From Montifringilla adamsi (lineage: Eukaryota > Chordata > Aves > Passeriformes > Passeridae): a DNA stretch of 64,000 bases. The translations under genes and the position numbers were made by a program. Of the stretch, positions 23,240 through 33,159 are shown one piece after another. The stretch lies in assembly GCA_017590115.1 (NCBI GenBank), contig JAGGNK010015447.1, positions 372,001-436,000 on the forward strand, in the 5' to 3' direction. The notes beneath the pieces were generated by a model. That model was given only the letters and a program-made list of their open reading frames with translations. It was not told the DNA's origin and did not search any database. Within the stretch, counting starts at the first letter, position 1; each line of letters opens with the position of its first letter.

Positions 23240-23580
23240 TCAGTTCCTGCCTGTTCCTCTGGTCCTGAGGAGCAGAGCCCGGGCCCTGCTCGGAGCCCTC
23301 CCTGCACACAGGGACACCCAGGGCTGAGGGCCCCTCTCAGCTGGGGCTCCTCTGGAGGCTGGAACGCCCCAGCTCCCTCAGCCTTTCCCAGCCAGAGATG
23401 CTCCAGGCCCTAAATCATCTCTGCAGCCTCTGCTGACCCTGCTCCAGGAGCTCCATGTCCCTGCTGTCCTGAGAAGCCCAGAGCTGGACACAGCTCTCCA
23501 GATGTGTCACACAGGGCTGGGCAGAGGGGCAGGATCATTCCCTGAGCTGCTGGCACTACTATTCCCAATACATGCCAGGA
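23240..23580 (-). mobile_element. CR1 LINE internal fragment, GC-rich subfamily, antisense
   Basis: Reverse-orientation CR1: 'cctgcctgttcctctggtcc', 'gagcccgggccctgctcgga', 'acacccagggctgagggcc', 'gagctccatgtccctgctgt', 'agggctgggcagaggggcag', 'ttccctgagctgctggcact'. It lacks the 3' tail and starts inside the element, although the copy at 21384 shows where that tail should be. Its left edge overlaps in element coordinates with the right edge of the 21384 copy, so they are separate insertions. It ends about 28 bp from the candidate exon at 23608. Confidence 0.88.
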
Positions 23581-23607
23581 TTGCTGATGGTTTCATGTGC
23601 TACTCAC

Positions 23608-23864
23608 CCCTGTGAAAGGATCAATGGAGGCTGAAAATGCAGTCACAGGGGTGCCTGGTGCCTCTGGGCACGCAGCAACCCTTCCCTGAGAAGTTCTAAA
23701 CTCCATCTCTGTGAAAGTGTCTTCATCAGCATCTCTAACTGATAAGTGAAAGGCCACCCCAGGCTCTGCTGAAGGATCTGGGTTAAATGATCTAGGGCCA
23801 ACAATGAAATTCCATTTGGGCTTTGCACATCTGGGGGGAAGATCTGAAGCACTAAAGTACTGAA
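23608..23864 (-). CDS. Candidate internal exon, product unknown
   Basis: I do not recognise this protein. On the minus strand a 257-bp open segment is bounded by a plausible acceptor (pyrimidine-rich stretch ending TTCTTTCAG at 23865) and a strong donor (GGG|GTGAGT, GT at 23607-23606). One frame stays open throughout and encodes 85 residues plus two leading bases, leaving phase 0 at the donor. The peptide is mixed in composition, unlike the Leu/Ser/Phe-rich chance ORFs of the window, and includes GVAFHLSVRDADEDTF and a C-terminal ASIDPFTG. No signal peptide or membrane segment is visible. No second exon was found nearby, so gene membership is inference. A second frame is open for most of the segment but hits a stop after the peptide ending RHQAPL. 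Alternatives are a pseudogene exon, part of an unrecognised repeat, or chance. Confidence 0.35.
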
Positions 23865-24610
23865 CTGAAAGAATAAGTAGCAAAAAAAAGTTTTGTTAAA
23901 TAATGCTACAGCTACACCTCCGCACTACAGGGATTGCAACTCTTCCCTCTCTCTGTCCTGTCACCTTTCAAAACTTTCTTCAGTACACATGCAAATGGTC
24001 CCAGGTACGTTGAGACAGGAACTGGAAAAATGTTAGTGGGGTAAATGGATTGGGACTATCCAAATCAGATCCAAGTGCTGTTTCTTTTTCTGATGTAGAA
24101 GAAGAGTCACCTTTTTCACTGGATCACCAAGCTGAGCAGTAAAGCCCTGGCCCATGTTAGAGAAGCCTGACTTGAGGTCAACCTTTTTTCTCATCAAAAT
24201 GAAGGCTCAGCTAACACACAGAAAAGTAACTTTTGAAAGTATTTAGCAGCTGGTGAGCAAATAGAACCTAACAATCATTTCTATGAATATAATATATTAG
24301 AAAGCTCTGTAAAAATATCCTCTTCCTGATGATAGACTGTGAAACATCACCACTTTGTGGTTGTAAATAAGTGTGAAGATTGACCATGAGTCTGAAGGAA
24401 TATGACATCTGCAGAAAGCATGTTAAGTGTCTATTTCTCCTATTTTTTCTTCTTCACTTTTGCTATGAGTGGTAAATCAGATCTGGTTTAGCCTTGTCTT
24501 TGGCTCTTGTATTTTTTTTACAAGTTTTCACTGTGTCTGTGAGCATCTACAAAATTTCTCAGAGAAAATTAGGAGTGACTTGCAATAAACATATAATAGA
24601 ATTAATATAA

Positions 24611-24626
24611 ATGTGTATATACACAT
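24611..24626. repeat. 16-bp perfect palindrome
   Basis: ATGTGTATATACACAT is its own reverse complement. It overlaps by 3 bp the 26-bp palindrome to its right. Confidence 0.92.
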
Positions 24627-24649
24627 AATTATAAATATTTATAATTATG
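24624..24649. repeat. 26-bp perfect AT palindrome
   Basis: A C, 24 A/T bases and a G read identically on both strands, centred between 24636 and 24637. It can extrude a cruciform or mark a tract altered by AT-rich instability. It contains several TATAA-like words, but there is no other promoter evidence. Confidence 0.92.
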
Positions 24650-27600
24650 AATCTTTCTTTCCTATTCCCAGAGAAAGACCAGGCCATTTGTAGGCACTGC
24701 AGTCAGGAAGGAGTGAGAATTGTGCAAGCCAAGGGCAACTCATGTTCTGTAATTTATTAATGAAGCAAGGCTGTCATTAGCCACTGTCAGAATATTTCAT
24801 TTCAAGAGTTGTTATTATTTCCTGTGTGTCAGGAAAACTTTGGGATGGGGAAATCATGATGGTTTTGTACTCAGCTGCTGAAAGGAATTTAGTCTAGTAT
24901 TGGCTAAGGAACTAAAAATTAGTATCTGGGGAAATGAATAGGATAAGATTATTAATCTGTCAGGCAACAGAAGAAATCCATCTCCCATGGATTTTGGGAC
25001 ATCTATAAATGGAGGTTTGCTATTCTAAGTAGTGCTGAACAATAACAATTTGAATTATTCACTGTGTTGATTCCTAGACTGGTATATGATACTGCCAGGC
25101 CAGTGAACTGGCAGAATCTCATGCCACAATGCTACAATTCAGAAAAAGCATTCCAGAAAGTGGAGGAGGACTCAAGATGAAGCCAGAATCCCAGGTGTAT
25201 AAAACGAGGAAAAAAATGGTACAGCATGTGAACATCAAAGAGATTTTCTGTAACTCAAGGAAAGCAGTTCAAAGAAAAAAGAATCATATTGCATTTCTTA
25301 AAGAAAATAACCCAAATCTAAAGCAGAAAAAAGCAAAGCAGCCTTTACATTCTAATTAAAACCTGGGCTGTTTGGTTGTGCAGATAGAATGATCAAGATC
25401 ACAGGCACAGGCACTTCATTCAAGAAAGAGATGTCTGAAGACTTAAAGACAAAGTCTTAGGAATGACAATTGAAGTGCAAGCTAGGGAAAGACCAGAAGG
25501 AAGAACTACATGCCTTCCAAGGCATTTTCAATGCAGATTAAATGCCCGGCACTATTTCCCAAACCTCATTAATTGAGGGAATTTCCCAATGCACTGAGAG
25601 AGAGCAGATCTTTCAGCAGGCAGGGCCTTATCTTATCAATTTAAGATACATTGCTGTATATTGATTTGCTGACTCGAATCAGGATGTTCTTCTAAGCAAT
25701 TAGATCTTGTCTGAAAATGTAGGAGTTGCTGCTTGCCTCTGCTAATCCTGAGATTTCAATCAATACTCACAAGATTCAACCAGTACCAGCCAGAATGTGG
25801 CGTGACTGTCCGTTGGAATGGAATCTCCATCCAGGGTAAAGCATCCTCACTCCCACACAAACTCATGTCTTCCACCAGAGCCTCCTACCTTGAGTCATGC
25901 TCTGGAGGATCCCGGCCTCCTCCCCTGTCTCCAAAGGCAATCTGCACTGACTAGTGTCTGTTTCCAGAGCTCACTTGGCTGTTAGTCAGGCCTCTCCTTT
26001 CTCCTTGCTGATCAGACTGCCCGGAACAAGTCCACATGGACAGTGAGGAGGAGGAAACTTTTGTTCCCTTGGCTTCTGCAGCATAGTGGGAATATTACAA
26101 TTTACATCTCCAAGGCATCAGCAGAACATCACAGCAGAACATCAGTACCTTCCCTGGCCAGAGGAAGGGGAGGGAGACACTGTGACTCAGTCACTCGGCT
26201 GAGTCACCATCCTGGCAGCAGCAGTTTGGGTGGTGCCACTGTCACCACCCTCCTCCCTCAGTGCTGTGCCTGTACTCACTCCTTGCCTGCGGGAGACTCT
26301 TCCCATCAGGGACTGAGGTACCTGCCCTGGTGCCTCTGATTTTAAAATTGGGATGACATTCTCCAAGCCATGGAATAAATGTGAAAGCATTCCTTTGAAA
26401 GAAAAAAGAAATTGTACCCACCAAGACCTTCTAAAATATGCAAGTCACCCTTTAAGCTGAGTCTGTCAAGACTTTAGGCATTAAAATAAACATTTCTGCA
26501 TGCCAAATGTTCCCCTTTCAAACTGGAAAGAGGAATTTAATTGAAATTGTTAAAAAATCCAAGAACAATACAGAACTGGAGTTTTCCCAAACTGTCATTC
26601 CCCTTTCTCACATCAGAAGCAGAGTGAAAGTGATATTCTTAGGCACCAAAATAAAGACCAAGCAGGTGGTCCTGTCCTACAGTATTTAATCATTATCTCA
26701 AGCTTCCCAGGAGAGCATCTTAATCACCCTCACACCTCCTACAACAGCGTGTGCCACAGATAAATCAGTTCTCATAATAATTACCGGCCAGAATTCCTAT
26801 AAGCACCCAGAGGACAATATTTTATTTTCAGGATGAGGAAAGTTAAAAGCAATTTTTAAGCTATAAGCCAGGCATGAAGGACACTTAAACTGCCTTAAAA
26901 ACAGCACTGGTTTTGCAGTATTTATGAGTAAATCTGGGGAGGACTCAGATGTGTATCAGACCTATTAAGGTGTGAATTATATGTAATGCAACATATCCCC
27001 ATCTGCCACTGTTCTCGAGGCATTCAGACCCCTACACAGAGTTCTTTACTTACTGCTTCTCTAGAGCCAAAACAGCCCTTAGGCCCAGGAGTGAATCTGG
27101 GCTTTGTATCAAGATCAGATGAATGGCAGCAGTAAAATTATTTGAGGATCAGCTGCAGCTCACAAGAATGTGCATGGTTCTGGTGGAGTTTGAGGTGCTC
27201 CTGTGGGAAATGGATTTATTTCTGCCCTAGAAGTGCCCTGTGTGCTTTCTGAGAGCTGAACAGAAAAGCGAAAACACTTTCACAAGCACTTCTTGGTCAG
27301 TAATTTTCTCTGCTTTCACTGAAAATTTCCTTTAGGAATTTACTTGAACAATTTTAGTCAGCCATTACCACATTAAGCCTTTATGACAGTAAAGTTTTTA
27401 TTCTCTCACAATTTTAAACAGTCCTGAACAAAGATAATCAAGAGGAAGTAAATTCAAAATAGAAATTCTGCTAAGATAACAAAGGTCATGTCAAATGCAT
27501 AAAAAAATATGGCATTCAACTGAAATATTTTGCTTCATCAACTTACTTTTTTTCATTGCCTGCATTGCTGCTGGCACAGGATGAGAAAGAAAGTGGAAAA

Positions 27601-28515
27601 TAAGTTTAGGTGTCTTGTCGCATGACTATCTTCAAAGTCTTTGTGCTTGGCTTTTCTATATGCTGCAACCACATTTAGAGCTAGGCCATCCCTCAAATGT
27701 GTATTTATGTAGCTGTTCCTTTTTTTTCTTTTGGAGCAATATAAGTTCCCACACTAAGAATGTGAAAAGAAGCATCAGCAGAATGGGTCCATGTTTGTGC
27801 CATTTGGACCCAATCACCTGAAGATGATTTTTATGCTCCTGAGGGATGGTGTGAAATGTTTATCCTGCTGAGGACCACAGCCTGTGGGACACTTAGGAAG
27901 TCTTGCTGGGGCATGGGAGTTGCTCAGGAGTGCCAGAGCTGACTCCAGGCACCCAGCAGGGCTGGGAGGGGAGATTCACTCCAGCCTGAGAGATGTGTCC
28001 CCATGGCAGGGTCAAACTTGGCTGTACTGTGGCACTTGTCTTGCCAGGGGGGTTTTGCAGCACAGCCAATTCATTCCAGTTCTGGATTCCCACCAGGCAC
28101 AGGTGGTTTAGGGATTTCTGCAGGGTACTCAGCAGGAGGGAGAGATGAACCCTTGTTGTTTGTCACCAGGAACATCAGTTTAGGCGAGATAAGGATCAGG
28201 CTTGGGACAACCACTTGGAAAGCAAGTGGTTCCTTGTCAAGGAACTGGTGAGTCAAAATTCCAGACAAACCATATGAGGGGGATCTGGGCAGGCCTAGGA
28301 AGTCTGTATCAGATCATATTTGTATCCCTCCCAGTTCAATGTTCTATTTCTGACTTCAGGCAGTGCCAGTTATTTCAAAAGAAATTCAGCTGTAGAGTAT
28401 TACAGTTTATCCCCAGGGAAAGCCTGGTTTTATATTTATGGCCGGTGTCTTGAACAGAAGATTTATATCAATTTGAAAAAAAGGTTGATAAACATTTAGT
28501 CTTTTGGACAAGACA

Positions 28516-28534
28516 CTCTCCAGCCCCTGGAGAG
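28516..28534. repeat. 8-bp inverted repeat, 3-nt loop
   Basis: CTCTCCAG (28516-28523) and CTGGAGAG (28527-28534) are exact reverse complements around CCC. No U-run follows and no function is claimed. Confidence 0.85.
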
Positions 28535-28816
28535 AAGCATTTTGACAAACCTTGGAAGGGGTGATAGGGGCCTCAGACACATTTTTAAGACTCAAGCCTC
28601 AGGGCTTGCAAGAGCAAAGTCACTTTAGGCTTTGCAGGCTTAGGCTACAAATTTCCAGGGAGATCCAAAAGTCATGTCCATGCCATGTGAAAGCAAAGCA
28701 TCTCTTTCAGAGAGCATTTACACCACCTGAAACTGAGGACTGAAAACCCACTTCAGTCCGCACTGTGAGGGGCTCTGCACTTCCCAGAGAATACCCAGCA
28801 GCTTTTAGGAAGTTTA

Positions 28817-28896
28817 GATCACCATTCCTCTCTGCCCTGCCAAACCCCAGGTGTCCCTGAAAACTGGGGTTTGCAGGGCAGAGAGGAATGGTGATC
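28817..28896. repeat. Long near-perfect hairpin (34/33-nt arms)
   Basis: The left arm 28817-28850 (GATCACCATTCC...AAACCCCAG) and right arm 28864-28896 are reverse complements along their full length except for one extra C in the left arm, with a 13-base loop (28851-28863). An intact stem this long is very unlikely by chance in 64 kb. A transcript would form a strong stem-loop about 80 nt long, the size of a microRNA precursor, but real precursors usually carry more mismatches. A template-switch event that copied one arm from the other is the simpler explanation. Confidence 0.93.
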
Positions 28897-30007
28897 AGCA
28901 AACTCATCCAACCCACAGCTGGATGAACAACTCAGATGAATCTCCAAAGCTGTTTCTTCATTCAGAAGCACTGGGCCGACTCAAGATTTACTGGGCTGTC
29001 AGGACAAAACAAGGCATTCAGGAGACCTCCTGATCCCATCCTCAATCTCATTAACTTCCTGCCTCCCCCAGTGCCCTCGCGGCCGCGTGTTAACGAAGGG
29101 CTGTAATTGGTAAATGAAATTGATTACACAACCCTTTGAATGAGGCAAATTGTCCATCTCTGGAGAAAAGGTATCATTTTCTGCTGTGCACAAATCAAAC
29201 AAGGGTCTCTAAAAAGCCCTGGGTACGTGGAGAACATTTCAAACTGGCTGCAAAGTGCTGGACAAAGCAATGGCAGAAGGAAGAGTAGGGACAAAAATTA
29301 CCTTAGTGGCTCTTTCCTATCCCTAGTTTCTGTGATTCTATGGATTTTAATTCTGAGCTGCACAATTTAATTACCACTTGCAAAGAGCTGTAGAAAATAG
29401 AGCCATTTTCTATATTGGGCAGATCTGTCCTCTGTCAGCTGTGAGGGTGCTGAATTGTTCCTACAGAAATGTGGACATAAAATTGATATGTGTCTGCCTG
29501 AAGGACTGGACATTGGGGCATCCCAGCTGGAAAAGCTGCCAGAGGTTGTCCTAAAAGCCCCAAACCCCTCTTCAATAAAACAATTTGAACTCTGCCATGC
29601 TGCAGGACTACTCAATATCTTGTCATTTAATCATGTTAATGTTTTCATATATCTGGTTTTGAATTGCTGCAGAGTAAACGAATCAATTCCTTTACTCTCT
29701 TACTCCTTTTATAGTAGCCATTTTACTAATGCAGAGCTTGGCCTTTTTCATCCAAGAGGAGAAATGTATTTCTAGGCTATTCTGGGAAACAAGAAATAAT
29801 TCCCTTTCTTTGTGAGATGCCCTTGTCACATTAATATCACCCTTTCAACTCTCTGTAATCCTTAAAGGAATCCTCCAAGCCCAGTGTCAGTTTTGCTCTG
29901 AGTATTCTTCATATTATACAGTTGCTCCTGAAGCTGTAATGACAGCACAGAGACAAAAAGATCTCAGTGTCTGGCAGTACAAATATAAATTATGAGCCTG
30001 TGTATTC
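28897..30007. other. Unique DNA with a small GC-rich patch
   Basis: It contains a NotI site (GCGGCCGC, 29079-29086) in otherwise CpG-poor DNA, followed by an AT-rich stretch with homeodomain-like words (ctgtaattgg, gaaattgattac). No exon could be supported. Confidence 0.45.
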
Positions 30008-30112
30008 ATAGTATCATAGAACCATGGAATGGACTGAGTTGGAAGGGGCCACAGGAAACATCTCTTTCCAGGCTCTCTGCAGGGACACCTTCCACTAGAT
30101 TTGGAGGCTCAT
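30008..30112 (-). mobile_element. CR1 LINE 3' end, antisense
   Basis: Starts with the complement of three degraded tail units ('atagtatcatagaaccatgg'), then 'ggactgagttggaagggg' and 'gcagggacaccttccactag'. About 100 bp of CR1 3' end remain. Confidence 0.88.
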
Positions 30113-31457
30113 TCCTAGGTCAGAAAACTTGTGGAACAGGTGTCATAATTTAACATTTCTGGTGCATAAATGTGCACCCTACTCTCAGGCTAAGCCTAGC
30201 CAGCTTCATCTCCCAAATTCCATTATTGCAGGAATTAAGGAACAAGTGGCACACTTTGGAGAGTTTGCCTGTGCTGGTTTTAAGGGAGCAGAGCTCTCTG
30301 GGAGGAGTAGTGATGGATGTTCCTTCATTCACTTAACTGAAAGCCTCTCACTTGTGCCAGCTGTAAGTTAGGTTTTACAGACCAGATGATAACCCTAATT
30401 ATTACCTTATTTTTTCCAAGTGGAGATGTTGTTCTTAAGTGGTTAACCTGTGTTTGGCAATAGTTTCTTGAACTGTGCTTTTTTTTTTGTTTGTTTGTTT
30501 TTTTAAATAGTTTTTCCTCTTGTCTGCATTGAATTGATTTACTTATGTAGACTTTGATGTGTTATAAACCCTAAAATGATCCTAGACATCAAGCCTCTTC
30601 TCAGGGGAGACCTTTATCTCACTGTTGATGGTCTGATTTATTTAACTCACTGCAGAAAAGCACTATTTTCTGTGATGTGCTGAATTATGAATTCTCCCTA
30701 AAAATCTGCTGTGACAGACAAATAAACATTTTAGCCCTGGGAAGGCAGAAGCAGAAAGGTGTTGAGACTTGCTGAAAGCCACACAGGGTGTTACTGTTAG
30801 AGGCCAGGCTAGGATTTTGCAAGTCACTCATCAGCAACCTCACTTGATTTGGTATCTTGGGAAACTTTACCAGTTCTCCAGCCACTGGCACTGAGATAGA
30901 ATCCCAGGAAAAGCTTGTGTGGGATAAAGGTTCTACCACAGTTTCCCTTCCCTGGTGTGTGTGGGTGGGTGGGTGTGTGAAGACAAAAAAGATCTAGCAG
31001 AAAGGTGCAAAAACTGTGGGTAGAAGTTGTAGCAGCCATTCTGTGAAGTTGTGATGGGTGGTTTACTGACAAATCCCTAAATCCCTTCGAGCAGGGAGGT
31101 GGCCCTGTGATATGGAACTGCCACCACCCAGCTGGTTTGTTCCTTTTTTTTGGAGGGGTTCAGAAAATAGGCCTCCAGGATCCATCTGAAAAAGGCAAAG
31201 CTTGCCAAGCGCCAGTCACTCTTAATATTGTCATATCCAATTTAGAAATACAGTTCCTGTTTCTGATGCCACTTCTCTGTTTGGGACATCCACGCCCTAT
31301 TTTCCTTCAGGAAGACTCACTGACCTAGGCTTGCTAGATTGGTTACTCAGATATTTCCCTCGAACAGGAGACAAACACACAAATGGACTGGATTTTTTTC
31401 TAGTTACCATGTTTAAGGATTGAGTGCCATGTGAAATAATAAAGATTTACTAAATTA
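30113..31457. other. Unique DNA with short simple repeats
   Basis: It holds a T-rich tract with GTTT units (30479-30507) and a GTGTG/GGGT tract (30953-30980). No gene recognised. Confidence 0.5.
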
Positions 31458-31608
31458 TGCAATCATAGAATCATAGAATGGCCTGAATTGGAAGGTGCCC
31501 TAAAAAGAATCTAGATCCAACCCCCTGCCATGGGCAGGGACACCTTCCATTATCCCAGGGTGCTCCAAGCTCTGTCCAACCTGGCCTGGAACACTTCCAG
31601 GAACGAGA
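31458..31608 (-). mobile_element. CR1 LINE 3' end, antisense
   Basis: A clean 3' end in reverse: 'aatcatagaatcatagaatg' (complement of two ATTCTATG tail units), 'gcctgaattggaaggtgccc', 'ccaaccccctgccatgggca', 'gctctgtccaacctggcctg'. The perfect tail suggests a fairly young copy. It is 5'-truncated after about 150 bp. Confidence 0.93.
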
Positions 31609-32573
31609 CAAATGGAAGATGACACCCACTTATCTTCACACAAATGTACCAGACCATTCCTAGAATCCCTAGAAGAGTTTTAAGAAAAGGGCACAGAAAA
31701 ATAGAGAAAAATTTCAAGAGCATTTCTATTCTCCTTCATAATTCTGGTAACTCTATCACCTGTGGATTTTGCTCAGTATCTTCAAGAAAAATACAAAGTT
31801 CCTTTTTCCGCTTACTTTCCAGGATTTCCTAACAATTCAACACTTGCAGCTGAAGGACATATGACATTTTTAATGTCTATTGCAATGTCATTTTTCTCTA
31901 CATGCTGCAATAGTTTTCTTTCCCTAGCTCCTTCTCTGGAGAAGGGGGCAAGGATGGACACAGGACTCTGAGACCTGCTCAATAAATAATTTAATTCTCA
32001 GTAATAGCAACATCTAAAACAATCTTCCCTGCTTCAAGTGGAAATCATAGCTGGACACAGACATATTCTCCCAGCTGCACAATTCCCAAAAAAAGTACTA
32101 TTTAAAACTAATGTGTCAAAAATATTTCAAGTGCAATTCTGCTGAAAATGATAGTGTGAATCAATCTGAAATTCAATAGGTGGTGTCTAAACCCTTTCTT
32201 GCCATGGGCAAGCAAAGCCTGGGATGTGGAACAGCAAGTGCAAAATAAAAGCAGCAATAGGAGTGTTAGAGAAGAAAGTCTAAATGATGAAAACCTAAGC
32301 CTGAGCAGAATTTATCTTTGTGGCCCAGGAGGTCTGGTTACATATACATTGCACATTTATATTTTAAATGCATATATATAGTGCAATTATGCTCTTGCAC
32401 ATAAGCATTTGGAGTAATTTTTGCTTCATTTCAAAGGTTTCCAAAGTGCAAACCTGGAAAATATTACAGATACATCAGGCAGATTGGGAGCCACCTTAAT
32501 TTTCAAAATCATTGCAAATGCCTTTATGAAAGAGAGACTTTTTTTTAGCTGGGTTAGGTTAAAAGCCACAAGA
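31609..32573. other. Unique AT-rich DNA, no feature seen
   Basis: Sequence between a CR1 tail and a tandem duplication. No repeat family or exon recognised. Confidence 0.5.
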
Positions 32574-32866
32574 GTGATGTAGAAATGGAAGCAAAGTATA
32601 CACATTCCAGAGTGTTCCAATTTTTAATTCCCATTATTTTTTAGCTTGGGCTTCAATCTTCAAAGCTGCTATATACGAGTTGTTCCCTCTCAGTGTTTAG
32701 AAGTAGAATAATTAACTGTGTAGGTTGGTTGGTAGTAGATAGGTGGATGTGTTGTCACAGAAGTCAAGATGTGCATCAGAAAATAGGGAAGGAGAAGAGT
32801 TAAACCAGTCCAGGACATATCAGGCTGTAAAACACACAGTTTCCAGTGAATTTAGATCTCTGCCAA
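32574..32866. repeat. 293-bp tandem duplication, copy 1
   Basis: Begins 'gtgatgtagaaatgg' and ends 'ctctgccaa'; the next base starts copy 2. Three substitutions separate the copies over 293 bp (all transitions: agtc/aatc, agtcc/agccc, gtaaaa/gtgaaa). The unit is not a recognised mobile element. It explains why nearly identical ORF starts appear at 32743 and 33036. Confidence 0.97.
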
Positions 32867-33159
32867 GTGATGTAGAAATGGAAGCAAAGTATACACATTC
32901 CAGAGTGTTCCAATTTTTAATTCCCATTATTTTTTAGCTTGGGCTTCAATCTTCAAAGCTGCTATATACGAGTTGTTCCCTCTCAGTGTTTAGAAGTAGA
33001 ATAATTAACTGTGTAGGTTGGTTGGTAGTAGATAGGTGGATGTGTTGTCACAGAAATCAAGATGTGCATCAGAAAATAGGGAAGGAGAAGAGTTAAACCA
33101 GCCCAGGACATATCAGGCTGTGAAACACACAGTTTCCAGTGAATTTAGATCTCTGCCAA
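32867..33159. repeat. 293-bp tandem duplication, copy 2
   Basis: Direct head-to-tail repeat of 32574-32866 at about 99% identity. The right junction is followed by GTG, the same three bases that start the unit, consistent with a microhomology-sized breakpoint. The low divergence marks it as recent. Confidence 0.97.

Larger units (their letters stand above)
23865..28816. other. Long stretch without recognised repeats
   Basis: Almost 5 kb without a CR1 or LTR that I could recognise, the longest such stretch in the left half. It holds two palindromes (24611-24649), an A-rich ORF at 25129-25359 with no family features, and a moderately GC-rich part at 25850-26350. No exon could be supported. Confidence 0.45.

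Noticed and set aside
25129..25359. Lys/Gln-rich 76-codon ORF
   Set aside because: A-rich DNA gives this composition by itself.
29455..29775. Exon-like start after 'ttcctacag'
   Set aside because: The frame soon becomes AT-driven and no matching donor could be found; weaker than the candidate at 23608.
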